51,117 nt of DNA from Acidimicrobiia bacterium (GTDB lineage Bacteria > Actinomycetota > Acidimicrobiia > Acidimicrobiales > JANYDT01), in NCBI GenBank assembly GCA_025359845.1, contig JANYDT010000194.1, forward strand, positions 1 through 51,117. Direction: 5' to 3'. The notes under the pieces are model-generated. The model worked only from the letters and a program-made list of their open reading frames with translations. It searched no databases and was not told the origin of the DNA. Below are positions 34,405 to 42,623 of this stretch, piece after piece. How positions within the stretch are numbered: the stretch's first letter is position 1; each line of letters opens with the position of its first letter. The position numbers were made by a program, and so were the translations under genes.

Positions 34405-35482
34405 GCAGGATCTTGCGCTCGATCAGCTTGCGAAGCCAGTAGCGGAAAGTCTCCTCGGTGTCGTAGACCTCGCCGAAACCGGCTTGCTTGATCTTCACCG
34501 TGCTGACGAAGGCCGCCGTCGGCGGGCCATCGGAACCGTACGCGAAGCAGAAGTCGGCGTAATGATGCGACTCGCCGACGAGCTCGGCCATGGTCACCGG
34601 GCGGAGGCCATGCTTCTTGACGATGTTGTCCCACACGTCGGCCTTCGACGGTAGGTACTCTGCCAGTGAGATCGACTCGTCCGGGCCGACCTCGACGCCG
34701 AGTTCGTCAGCCAACGCGGGCCACAGATCGCGCCATTCGAATACCTCGCCGTTGGTGAGGTTGAATGTCTCGCCGGCGGCATTGGCCGACGTGGCCCCCC
34801 ACACCAACGCGTTGGCCACGAGGCGGGTGTCGACGGCCTCCCATGGCCATGACGTTCCCCCCGGGTAGCTGAACGCAAGGCCCTCTTCTCGACGGATGGC
34901 CGCGTAGGCACCGATGATCGGAGGCAGGTTCATCACGACGCCGTAGTTGGGTCCGACGATGAGTTGCGGCCGCCAGATGCTGAACTTCCAGCCATCGCTC
35001 GCCGACTTGGCGCGGATGTAATCCTCCTGGAGCCAGTAGAAGTTTTCGTGCTGATCACGGGCGTAGCGTTCCCGTCCCGGAATTCTCATGGCGTGGACAT
35101 GAACGCCGTACGCCTTCGTCCCTTGGAGCAAGCTCACGTGCTGGAGGCCCTTCGCGTTCGCGGCGAGAGGCTCCATGAGGTTCTTGAGCATCGCCAGATT
35201 GGTCTCCATCTGGTCGCGCTCGCTCCACCCGGCAATGAGGCCGGGCTTCTCGTAGACGGCCGTGTAGACAACGTGGGTGACGCCGGCCAAGTCCGCCGCC
35301 GACGCTTTGCACGCGGCCTCGTCCTGCAGGTCCAACGCTATGTGTCGGAACGATCGTTGGTGGTCGACCTCCGGCTTCCGGCGCGAGGCGGCGATAACGT
35401 CGTAGCCGGCCTCCAGAAAGCTCTCGACCGCCGCCGCCCCCACGAGCCCGCTGGCTCCCGCGATCAGTACGGTTCCAACCAT
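34391..35482 (-). CDS. SDR-family reductase of the PRISE type
   Basis: A 363-residue extended SDR. After the cofactor motif LIAGASGLVGAAAVE and ASRRKPE come the marks of the progesterone 5-beta-reductase/iridoid synthase-like (PRISE) group: LLQGTKAYG, where Lys is used in place of the usual SDR residue, and ENFYWLQEDYI with the Tyr. WRPQLIVGPNYG and the long C-terminal domain fit. Family members reduce enones or other activated C=C bonds in steroids, terpenoids and smaller substrates. ATG 35482 follows GGAGAG at correct spacing; ATG 35494 and 35521-side starts are in frame. A palindrome lies just upstream. Confidence 0.85.
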   Translation of the reverse strand: MVGTVLIAGASGLVGAAAVESFLEAGYDVIAASRRKPEVDHQRSFRHIALDLQDEAACKASAADLAGVTHVVYTAVYEKPGLIAGWSERDQMETNLAMLKNLMEPLAANAKGLQHVSLLQGTKAYGVHVHAMRIPGRERYARDQHENFYWLQEDYIRAKSASDGWKFSIWRPQLIVGPNYGVVMNLPPIIGAYAAIRREEGLAFSYPGGTSWPWEAVDTRLVANALVWGATSANAAGETFNLTNGEVFEWRDLWPALADELGVEVGPDESISLAEYLPSKADVWDNIVKKHGLRPVTMAELVGESHHYADFCFAYGSDGPPTAAFVSTVKIKQAGFGEVYDTEETFRYWLRKLIERKILPPRS

Positions 35483-35510
35483 TGTTCTCTCCATCTCTCT
35501 CATGCCGGAC

Positions 35511-35524
35511 ACCCCGATCGGGGT
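35511..35524. promoter_or_regulatory. 14-bp perfect palindrome, candidate operator
   Basis: ACCCCGATCGGGGT is a perfect palindrome 29 bp upstream of the PRISE-type gene start, in the 233-bp region shared with the divergent FDOR gene. It suits a dimeric repressor, but no regulator gene is adjacent, so the role is unproven. Nothing else gene-like is seen in 35483-35715. Confidence 0.4.
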
Positions 35525-35715
35525 CGGCTGCGCAGGCACATTCAGTGACTGCGCCGCGAATCTACAGAACCCGGCGGCTCAACTTTCAACCCGATCTCAA
35601 ATGGGTGAAGCTGCAGCCGGATCGTCTACCGTGTTCGCGCCATGGGATCCCGACCTGTCATCGTCGAAGAGACCGATCAGATCCGTTCCCGCAATTGCTA
35701 CCGAGAGATGATCTG

Positions 35716-36270
35716 ATGCCGAAACTATCCGCCACCGAGATGGACCAGTTCCTCGACGAGCAGGGTCACCTGCTGCGCATCGGCACCATCGACGCGGAAG
35801 GCCACCCGTCGGTGGTGCCGATCTGGTTCATTCGCGAGGGCGACGACATCATGTTCACGCCGCGCGGACCCGCGGTGTTCCTGAAGGATATCCGCCGCGA
35901 TCCCCGTGTCGGACTCTCCATCGACGAGGACCCGTTGCCGTATCGCAAGGTGACGTTGCGCGGTCATGCCCGCATCGTCTACGAGCCCGGCCACGACGAC
36001 GAGTGGCGTGATCTCTACCGTCGGATCGCCAAGCGCTACATCCCCGAGGACGCTGCCGACGCCTACGTCCACGACACCATCGATCAGCCGAGGGCACTCA
36101 TCGCCGTTTCACTCACCGCCGCCGATGCTCGCGTCACAACGTGGCGCATGCCGGTCGGAGAAGAAGACGGAACGGGCATTTGGCATCGGCGCTACTACGT
36201 TGACGGCACGCACATGGCAGAACTCGCCGACTCCGGTGCCGGCCGGGCGGCCTACTTCCCCGAAACCTGA
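35716..36270 (+). CDS. PPOX/FDOR split-barrel flavin- or F420-dependent protein
   Basis: A 184-residue protein of the pyridoxamine-phosphate-oxidase-like split beta-barrel fold. Landmarks are LLRIGTIDAEGHPSVVPIWF, FTPRGPAVFLKDIRRDPRVGLSID and PYRKVTLRGHARIVYE. In actinobacteria this group contains F420-, FMN- and heme-binding members; the sequence alone does not settle which. ATG 35716 starts MPKLSATEMDQFL. It is followed 26 bp later by the first cyclase-family gene and then a ligase on the same strand, which suggests one operon (35716-38947). Confidence 0.8.
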   Translation: MPKLSATEMDQFLDEQGHLLRIGTIDAEGHPSVVPIWFIREGDDIMFTPRGPAVFLKDIRRDPRVGLSIDEDPLPYRKVTLRGHARIVYEPGHDDEWRDLYRRIAKRYIPEDAADAYVHDTIDQPRALIAVSLTAADARVTTWRMPVGEEDGTGIWHRRYYVDGTHMAELADSGAGRAAYFPET

Positions 36271-36296
36271 TTCCACTCACACAAGGAGAAATAGCA

Positions 36297-37262
36297 ATGA
36301 GCACCACCGAACAAGAGCCATCACTCGACCGACTCCTCAAGGATTCGCCCAAGAACTGGGGAAAATGGGGACCCGACGATGAAGTAGGCAGCCTGAACTA
36401 CCTGACGCCCGAAGTGATCCTGCGAGCCGCTGGCAGTATCAAGCAGGGCAAGGTCTTCACCCTGCAGGTGAAGATGGCCAACCCTGAAGGCGATCCCGTG
36501 TGGCCCGGCCGCAGCGGTGCGGTCCGTACGACGGTGATCGACGAGGGCCACTACATTGCCGGCAAGGGAGTGAACTTCGCCGGTGGGGCCCACTACGCCG
36601 ATGACTACATGACGTGCTTCCTCCAGGGCAGCACGCAGTACGACGCCCTGGGCCACGTCTGGTACGACGGCCAGATCTGGAACGGCTACGACGCCAAAAC
36701 GACGATCGGCGGTCTCGCCAAGGCCAGCGTGTTGCCGCTCGCGGAGAAAGGAATCGTCGGACGCGGAATCCTGCTCGACATGGCCCGATTCCGCGGCAAA
36801 GAAGTGCTCGACGTGGCCGAGACCTTCACCCACAAAGACCTCATGGCGTGTGCCAAGGCGCAAGGCACCGAGATCTTGCCGCGCGACATCCTCGTCATCC
36901 GCACGGGATGGATCGGCAAGTTCTACAAGGTCAGTCGCGAGGAGTTCTACGGCAACTTCGTCGAGCCGGGATTGACCCACAGCGACGAACTCGTGCGCTG
37001 GTTCCATGAGATGGAGATCCCCAACCTGGTCACCGACACGATCGCCAACGAGGTGACTGTCGATCCCGTTTCCGGCGTCGTGCTGCCGCTGCACAACGCA
37101 CTGATGCGCAACCTGGGCGTGACCCTCACTGAGATCTGCTGGCTCGATGATCTCGCCGCCGATTGCGCAGCCGACGGCCAATGGACGTTCCTATACGCCG
37201 CGGCGCCGCTCAAGGTCGTCGGCGGCACCGGCGCCCCCGTGAATCCGATCGCCATCAAGTAG
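36297..37262 (+). CDS. Cyclase-family (kynurenine formamidase-like) metal hydrolase, copy 1
   Basis: A 321-residue member of the cyclase family (PF04199 type). Landmarks: LLKDSPKNWGKWGPDDEVGS, the metal region GSTQYDALGHVWYDG, GIVGRGILLDMAR, GTEILPRDILVIRTGW and the C-terminal LKVVGGTGAPVNPIAIK. In kynurenine formamidases the zinc site reads T-H-x-D-x3-H; here the first His is Gln (TQYD), while Asp and the last His remain. Enzymes of this fold open cyclic imides, lactones or formamides. The start follows AAGGAG. A paralogue lies at 38967-39884 beyond the ligase gene. Confidence 0.88.
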   Translation: MSTTEQEPSLDRLLKDSPKNWGKWGPDDEVGSLNYLTPEVILRAAGSIKQGKVFTLQVKMANPEGDPVWPGRSGAVRTTVIDEGHYIAGKGVNFAGGAHYADDYMTCFLQGSTQYDALGHVWYDGQIWNGYDAKTTIGGLAKASVLPLAEKGIVGRGILLDMARFRGKEVLDVAETFTHKDLMACAKAQGTEILPRDILVIRTGWIGKFYKVSREEFYGNFVEPGLTHSDELVRWFHEMEIPNLVTDTIANEVTVDPVSGVVLPLHNALMRNLGVTLTEICWLDDLAADCAADGQWTFLYAAAPLKVVGGTGAPVNPIAIK

Positions 37263-37267
37263 CTCCA

Positions 37268-38947
37268 ATGGCCGACCGAGGAGGAACCATTTACGCAGCG
37301 CGACCCTGGTTGCGCCAGTATTCACCGGGGATGCCGTCGGATATCGAGGTCCCCTTCGAGTCGGCCCTCGACATGTTCAACGCCGTGGCCGCATCATCGG
37401 CGGACCGCCCGCTAGTGCATTACTTCGGGCGCACTTTGACCATCGGCGAAGTCGATAGGGCGACCGACGCGTTGGCCGCGGCGTTCGTCGAACGCGGCTT
37501 CGCACGCGGTGAGCGCGTCGCCTTGTACCTCCAGAACGTGCCCCAATTCGTCCTGGCGGTCATCGCCACATGGAAAGCCGGGGGCATCGTCGTCTCGGTG
37601 AACCCGATGAACAAAGGGCGCGAGCTGACGTACGTTCTGGAGGATTCCGGCGCCTCCGTGCTGGTGACTCTCGAGTCGCTCTATGCCGAGGTGGCCCGCG
37701 ACGTTGTCGCCAGCGTGAAGACCGTGCGCACGGTCGTTACCACGAACGAACTCGACTTCCTCGGCGACGAGCGGCCCGCGCTGCTCGCAGGGTCGACGAA
37801 GGCTCCGCAGGACGGCGCCCTCGACCTCGTCGCCCTGATCGCCGCCCACGACGGGCAGAAGGTGCCTTCGCCATCGCTGCGGGCCGAGGAGGTGGCCTTT
37901 CTTTCTTACACGTCCGGCACCACCGGCCCGCCGAAGGGGGCGACGAACACCCACCGCAACGTCGTGTTCAACTCCGAGGCGTACCGGACCTGGATGTCAC
38001 TCACTCCCGACGACATCGTGCTCGGCGTAGCGCCGCTGTTTCATATCACCGGGCTCATCGCCCACCTGACGGTCGCTCTGCTGGTACCCATGCCGATCGT
38101 GCTCGGGTACCGCTTCGACCCCGCCACGATGCTTGACCTCATCGAGCGCTACCGGCCGACGTTCACCGTTGGCGCAATCACCGTCTACATCGCGTTGATG
38201 AACGACCCAACGTGTGAAGGTCGTGACCTTTCGTCGCTGACCAAGTTGTACAGCGGCGGCGCGCCGATTGCGCCATCGGTCGTCGAGCGGTTCGAGCAAG
38301 AGGTGGGGGCCTACATCCACAACATCTATGGCCTCACCGAGACCACGTCGCCCTCGCACGGCGTGCCCATGGGCGCTCGGGCCCCCGTCGATCCCACCTC
38401 GGGAGCCCTGTCGGTAGGTGTGCCCATCTTCAACACGATCGTGCGCGTGATCGACGATGAGGGCAACGACGTGGCGGTGGGCGAGATCGGCGAGTTCGTG
38501 ACGAGCGGGCCCCAAGTCGTGACCGGCTACTGGAACAAGCCCGAGGAAACCGCGCACGCGCTGCCGGGTGGCGACCTCCACACCGGCGACGTCGGATTCA
38601 TGGACGCCGACGGCTGGTATTACGTGGTCGACCGGAAAAAGGACATGATCATCGCGTCCGGCTACAAGGTGTGGCCGCGCGAAGTCGAAGACATGCTGTA
38701 TCAGAATCCGGCCGTACGGGAGGCCGCCGTGGTTGGCTTACCCGACGAGTACCGCGGCGAGACCGTCAAAGCTTTCGTCAGCCTCCGACCCGGTGCCACC
38801 GCCACCGAAGCGGAACTGATTCAGTTCTGCAAAGAGCGAATGGCCGCCTACAAGTATCCACGCTCGATCGAGTTCGTCGACGAGTTGCCCAAGACTGTAA
38901 CGGGCAAGATCTTGCGTCGCGAACTCCGCACTCAGCCGTCGGGCTGA
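37268..38947 (+). CDS. Acyl-CoA synthetase, AMP-forming, second copy
   Basis: A 559-residue adenylate-forming ligase. Motifs: FLSYTSGTTGPPKGATNTHRN, YGLTETTSPSHG, VTGYWNKPEE, LHTGDVGFMD, YYVVDRKKDMIIASGYKVWP and the C-terminal PKTVTGKILRRELR with the catalytic Lys. It differs clearly from the first ligase and probably activates another acid of the same route. ATG 37268 is 5 bp after the cyclase stop, so the two are co-translated. It converges on the second cyclase gene with a strong hairpin between them. Confidence 0.92.
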   Translation: MADRGGTIYAARPWLRQYSPGMPSDIEVPFESALDMFNAVAASSADRPLVHYFGRTLTIGEVDRATDALAAAFVERGFARGERVALYLQNVPQFVLAVIATWKAGGIVVSVNPMNKGRELTYVLEDSGASVLVTLESLYAEVARDVVASVKTVRTVVTTNELDFLGDERPALLAGSTKAPQDGALDLVALIAAHDGQKVPSPSLRAEEVAFLSYTSGTTGPPKGATNTHRNVVFNSEAYRTWMSLTPDDIVLGVAPLFHITGLIAHLTVALLVPMPIVLGYRFDPATMLDLIERYRPTFTVGAITVYIALMNDPTCEGRDLSSLTKLYSGGAPIAPSVVERFEQEVGAYIHNIYGLTETTSPSHGVPMGARAPVDPTSGALSVGVPIFNTIVRVIDDEGNDVAVGEIGEFVTSGPQVVTGYWNKPEETAHALPGGDLHTGDVGFMDADGWYYVVDRKKDMIIASGYKVWPREVEDMLYQNPAVREAAVVGLPDEYRGETVKAFVSLRPGATATEAELIQFCKERMAAYKYPRSIEFVDELPKTVTGKILRRELRTQPSG

Positions 38948-38952
38948 GTGCG

Positions 38953-38988
38953 CAACCCGCTGGCCGCTACTTGAAGGCCAGCGGGTTG
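38953..38988. terminator. Bidirectional terminator hairpin between convergent genes
   Basis: A perfect 13-bp stem (CAACCCGCTGGCC 38953-38965 with its complement 38976-38988) around a 10-base loop. It starts 5 bp after the ligase stop and includes the stop and the last seven or so codons of the opposite cyclase gene (stop at 38967). It should stop transcripts from both sides. Confidence 0.75.
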
Positions 38989-39884
38989 ATCGGCGAGCCG
39001 ACCCCGCCGGTGACTTTCAACACCGGAGCGCAGAAGAAGAATTCGTAGACGCCGTCGCCGGCACAGTCGGCCGCCAGTTCCTCGAGGTCGAAGATCTCGC
39101 CGAGCGTCATTCCCATATCGCGAATCAAGACCATATGCACGTTGAACACCGTGTCGGGGTCTTCGCCCGGCAGCACCTCGATGGCCCAATTGTCGCTCGC
39201 TACCGCCGCAATCTCATGCTCGTGCAGCCACGCACAACAATCCTGTCCGAGCCCGGGTTCGCCGTCCATGAACGACGACGCCGACTTTTCTATAACGAAC
39301 TTTTTCCGCCATCCCGTGCGGAATACCAAGATGTCACCGGAGCCAATCGCCACTCCGCCTTGCCTCGCCATCGCGCCCTCCAGGTCGGCCGGCGTGATCA
39401 CATAGCCGCGCTCGAGCCACTCGACGTCCTTGTATCTGGCGATGTCGAGTAACACCCCGCGCCCGGCGATGCCCTTGCCCTGGTGCTCGATACTGCAGTG
39501 AAACGCACCCACCACGGTCACGTCCTTGGCCGGGAAGCCGTTGTAGAGCTGGTCGTCGTAGTAAACGTGGGCCAGCGAATCCCACTGGGTTGCGCACTGC
39601 AACGGCATGAAGATGTAGTCGTCGGCATACCTGAACCCGCCGGGAAAAATTTGCCGATCCCCGGTCTGCGACATGAGGTGCACCGGGTTGATACGGCCTC
39701 CGCCCGGCTGCGGGCCGGACTCGTCGAACGGAATACCAAGGTCGAACGTCTTGCCGGTGCGGATCAACTTTCCTGCCGCCACCAACTTGTCGGGCGTGAC
39801 GAAGTTCATGGTTCCGCGCTGGTCGTCGGAGCCCCAGCGACCCCAGTTGCGCAGGCGCACACCAACTGTTCGAAAATCGTCCAC
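38967..39884 (-). CDS. Cyclase-family (kynurenine formamidase-like) metal hydrolase, copy 2
   Basis: A 305-residue paralogue of the protein at 36297, with the same order of motifs: RLRNWGRWGSDDQRGTMNFV, the metal region CATQWDSLAHVYYDD, GIAGRGVLLDIARY, GSGDILVFRTGW and LKVTGGVGSPINPLAFK. It has the same Gln in place of the first zinc His (TQWD). The two differ enough to suggest different substrates or subunits. GTG 39884 follows GAAAGGG at good spacing, and a 16-bp palindrome lies 13 bp upstream. Confidence 0.88.
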   Translation of the reverse strand: MDDFRTVGVRLRNWGRWGSDDQRGTMNFVTPDKLVAAGKLIRTGKTFDLGIPFDESGPQPGGGRINPVHLMSQTGDRQIFPGGFRYADDYIFMPLQCATQWDSLAHVYYDDQLYNGFPAKDVTVVGAFHCSIEHQGKGIAGRGVLLDIARYKDVEWLERGYVITPADLEGAMARQGGVAIGSGDILVFRTGWRKKFVIEKSASSFMDGEPGLGQDCCAWLHEHEIAAVASDNWAIEVLPGEDPDTVFNVHMVLIRDMGMTLGEIFDLEELAADCAGDGVYEFFFCAPVLKVTGGVGSPINPLAFK

Positions 39885-39897
39885 GGTTCCCTTTCGT

Positions 39898-39913
39898 CGC
39901 GTCAGCTGACGCG
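39898..39913. promoter_or_regulatory. 16-bp perfect palindrome, candidate operator
   Basis: CGCGTCAGCTGACGCG lies 13 bp upstream of the cyclase GTG, directly before its ribosome binding site. Position and symmetry fit a repressor site or a hairpin in the leader RNA. Confidence 0.45.
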
Positions 39914-40098
39914 TCGCCTGATTCTGTCTTTCGGCGCGCCGGAATGCCAACCGGCCCAGTCTGTTGGCAACCTCGCGGACCCTAAGCAAGCCTCGGGGGT
40001 ATCGGGAACCCGCCTACCACGTCTGGTGCTTTGTGACCTTCGACCACTTCGCGCTAGGGTTCGCCGCGAGTTGACGAATGCCTCCGTGCTCGCCGTTT

Positions 40099-40140
40099 GA
40101 GATGTCTCGCCTTGTTGAGATGTACCGAGGTGAACATCTC
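40099..40140. promoter_or_regulatory. GAGATGT repeat cluster, candidate operator
   Basis: GAGATGT occurs at 40099-40105 and 40117-40123 (18 bp apart) and its complement ACATCTC at 40134-40140, so the last two form a 7-bp inverted repeat with a 10-bp spacer. It is 86 bp upstream of the binding-protein ATG. The spacing suits a dimeric regulator of the transporter operon. Confidence 0.4.
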
Positions 40141-40226
40141 GAAGTCGTCGTTCGTTCAAGCCAATCGCCAATGACTAGGCAATTGAAGCCTTACATTGCA
40201 GCCCACCACCACTACAGGAGTCACCC

Positions 40227-41612
40227 ATGCCCAACAATGAACACCTCGATCCCGAGGGTAACGAACTGACCGGACTGACCCGTCGAGAGGTGCTCCACCG
40301 CCTCGGCCTCGCCGGTGTCGGCGCCGCCTTCGTCCCCGGCTTGGTCCGCAACGCCGCTTCCGCCGCCACGAAGCCCAAGCCCAAGGCCAAGGCCAAGGGC
40401 AAAGCTCCGGCCGCAGCCGCTGGAGGAGCCGGAGCGGAGCTCGCGAAAATGTTGAACATCGACCCGAAGTTCGCGGCCAAAGGGTTGGATTTCCCGGTCG
40501 GCGTCGTGCTCGCTCTCTCGGGCACGGGGTCGTTCTACGGCAAAACGATGTCACGCGGCGTCGACTTGGCCATCGATCACATCAAGGCCGCCGGCGGACC
40601 CGCTTTCAAGGCTATCTACAAAGACCACAAGTCGGGGGACCCGGCCGCAGGGCAGGCCGCCGTTACCGAGCTTGGCGCGGCCGGCGTTTCGGCGAAATTG
40701 GCGAGCTACGTCGACGACCTCGGAGCGATGTTCCAAGGCACCGAGCAGTACAAGATGTTCACCCTCGACGGTGGCGGCGGAACGAGCGTCTTCGGTCGGG
40801 GCAAGCCGTACTTCTGGGGCACCCGAGCGGAAACGCCGACCGACCCATTGCCGGGTTTGTTCCAGTACCTCCACAAGACCGTGCCTGCCGCCAAGACGGT
40901 GGGCCTCATGGGTTGGGACGTAGGCGAGCCCAGCAACTCCCTCATCAAGAAGGACGTGCTGGCCAAGATCGCGGCCGGCGGCTACACCCACAACGGCCTC
41001 TACGAGCTGGTGCCGATCGGCAATCAAGACTTCTCGCAGGTGCTGCCCAAAATCAAACAGAACGAGCCCGACGTCATGCTGCTTGTGAACTACGGCCAAG
41101 ACCCCGGTTCGTTCGTCAACCAGTCCGTGACTAGTGGCATCAAATCGACGATCATCGGCTTCGAATTCACCCCCGACGGCGTAAATGCTTCGAAGGGCAG
41201 CTACGACAGCGTCGGATATACCTTCGCGTATGACTATTTCGATCCCAATACCCCGGTAAGCCCGCTGGCCAAGCTGTTCGTGACCGAGTTCAAGGCTAAG
41301 TACAAGGACTCGCCCGACTTCTATGCCGCCAACTTCTACGAGAACATGCTCGTGTTGTGGGAGGTCATGCGCCGCACGTTGAAGAAGGGCGGCGACACCA
41401 AGAAGGGCGACCAACTCGACGCCGCGCTGCGCGACAACCTCACTGTAGTGAGCGTCTACGCCGGCGATGCCACGACCGTCGGCACGTTTACCCTCGACCC
41501 GACCACGCATTCGGTCGTCAAGCGCGGGATGGGCGTGTTCGAGTACAAAGCCGGTAAAGTGACCACGAAGGCCACGTTCGGCATCAACGGCGAGGGTTTC
41601 AAGATCGTCTGA
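40227..41612 (+). CDS. ABC transporter substrate-binding protein, branched-chain amino acid type
   Basis: A 461-residue exported binding protein of the Leu/Ile/Val or amide/urea type. The twin-arginine signal TRREVLHRLGLAGVGAAF is followed by a Lys/Ala-rich spacer (KPKPKAKAKGKAPAAAA) and the fold: PVGVVLALSGTGSFYGKTMS, RGVDLAIDHIKAAGGPAF, YGQDPGSFVNQS, YDYFDPNTPVSPLAKLF, YAANFYENMLVLWEVM. This fold binds amino acids, short amides, aromatics and other small acids, so the substrate is open. AGGAG precedes ATG 40227. First gene of an operon running to 46567. Confidence 0.9.
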   Translation: MPNNEHLDPEGNELTGLTRREVLHRLGLAGVGAAFVPGLVRNAASAATKPKPKAKAKGKAPAAAAGGAGAELAKMLNIDPKFAAKGLDFPVGVVLALSGTGSFYGKTMSRGVDLAIDHIKAAGGPAFKAIYKDHKSGDPAAGQAAVTELGAAGVSAKLASYVDDLGAMFQGTEQYKMFTLDGGGGTSVFGRGKPYFWGTRAETPTDPLPGLFQYLHKTVPAAKTVGLMGWDVGEPSNSLIKKDVLAKIAAGGYTHNGLYELVPIGNQDFSQVLPKIKQNEPDVMLLVNYGQDPGSFVNQSVTSGIKSTIIGFEFTPDGVNASKGSYDSVGYTFAYDYFDPNTPVSPLAKLFVTEFKAKYKDSPDFYAANFYENMLVLWEVMRRTLKKGGDTKKGDQLDAALRDNLTVVSVYAGDATTVGTFTLDPTTHSVVKRGMGVFEYKAGKVTTKATFGINGEGFKIV

Positions 41613-41622
41613 TCTCTCGACT

Positions 41623-41650
41623 AGTGGCGGTGAGTGCCGTCGCCGCCACT
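41623..41650 (+). terminator. Intercistronic hairpin after the binding-protein gene
   Basis: AGTGGCGG at 41623-41630 pairs with CCGCCACT at 41643-41650 around a 12-base loop, 10 bp after the binding-protein stop. Hairpins at this place often protect the upstream message or partly stop transcription, giving more binding protein than permease. No U tract follows, so full termination is unlikely. Confidence 0.5.
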
Positions 41651-41681
41651 GAGAACACCCAAAGCGACCTGAAACGGACCC

Positions 41682-42620
41682 ATGTATCTCGCCACCATCA
41701 CGTTCCAGCAATTCACCCAACTCAGCGCCAATGGCGTGATCAACGGAGCCGCATATGGTTTGCTAGGTGTCGGATTTGCTCTTATCTTAGGTGTAACCGG
41801 ACGATTTCACTTTGCGTTCAGCTTTACCTACAGTCTGGCGGCCTATTTCGTCTTTACCCTCCACAATCGCGGGCCCCATCTCAATCTGTGGCTGGCGCTG
41901 GCGGTCGGCCTTGCGCTGATCACTGCCCTCGGCGTGGGTATCGAGCGCTACGTGTACCAACCCTTAGCCGTGCGCGCCGGCGCGACCGCACTGCTTGCCG
42001 TATTCGTGGCTGCGCTCGGGATCGGCATCGCCGGTGAAAACCTCATCCGCCTCTTTTGGGGGTCGTCGAGCCAGTCCATCACGGGCTTGGCCCAGAAGCC
42101 GATCCACCTGTTCAAGAACCGGGCCATCTTTTTGAACTACGACGTATACCAAGTGGTGAGCGCAGCTGGATTGGTAATGATTTTGGCCGCCCTATTGCGC
42201 TTCACCCCACTGGGTCGAGCTATCAAGGCGACACGGGGAAACCCCGAGATGGCCCAGATCATCGGTATCAATCCACGAATTATCTATATGGTCTGCTTCG
42301 CCATTGGCACGCTGTTCTCTGGAGTTGCGGCTTTCTGGTACAGCATCAAATTCGCAGTAGTCCCCGATATGGGTCTCCGGCCGGTGATCTTCGCCTTCGT
42401 CGTGGCCTTCCTTGCCGGCACCGCGCGGTCGCCGATCCGGGTCTTTCTCATCGGCATCGCGGTCAGCCTCATCGAACAATGGAGTTCCATGGTCATGTCG
42501 GTGCGGTGGACCCAGACCGCGGTCTTCGTAATCCTCGTCGTGTATCTGATATCGCTTTCGGTCGATCCCAAGACGCTGTTGGCTCGGGCCCGCGGCGGAC
42601 TAGCGTCAGCGAAGGCTTGA
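41682..42620 (+). CDS. livH: ABC transporter permease, LivH type
   Basis: A 312-residue membrane protein with about eight helices. Family features are the first segment NGVINGAAYGLLGVGFALIL, GVGIERYVYQPL, LLRFTPLGRAIKATRGNPEMAQIIGI (the loop that contacts the ATPases), AFVVAFLAGTARSPIRVFLI and the final helix. It forms the translocation path with the LivM domain of the next gene, whose ATG lies 3 bp after this stop. Confidence 0.92.
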   Translation: MYLATITFQQFTQLSANGVINGAAYGLLGVGFALILGVTGRFHFAFSFTYSLAAYFVFTLHNRGPHLNLWLALAVGLALITALGVGIERYVYQPLAVRAGATALLAVFVAALGIGIAGENLIRLFWGSSSQSITGLAQKPIHLFKNRAIFLNYDVYQVVSAAGLVMILAALLRFTPLGRAIKATRGNPEMAQIIGINPRIIYMVCFAIGTLFSGVAAFWYSIKFAVVPDMGLRPVIFAFVVAFLAGTARSPIRVFLIGIAVSLIEQWSSMVMSVRWTQTAVFVILVVYLISLSVDPKTLLARARGGLASAKA

Positions 42621-42623
42621 GCG

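Larger units (their letters stand above)
39885..40226. other. 342-bp divergent intergenic region
   Basis: No gene seen between the divergent cyclase and binding-protein starts. It holds a 16-bp palindrome near the cyclase start (39898-39913), a GAGATGT/ACATCTC repeat cluster (40099-40140), TTGACG at 40071 without a matching -10, and AGGAG before the 40227 start. It looks like a control region for both the transporter operon and the cyclase gene. Confidence 0.5.

Noticed and set aside
36321..37181. Long - strand open frame opposite the first cyclase gene
   Set aside because: It is a composition shadow of a clear + strand enzyme; it has no recognisable domain and no ribosome binding site.
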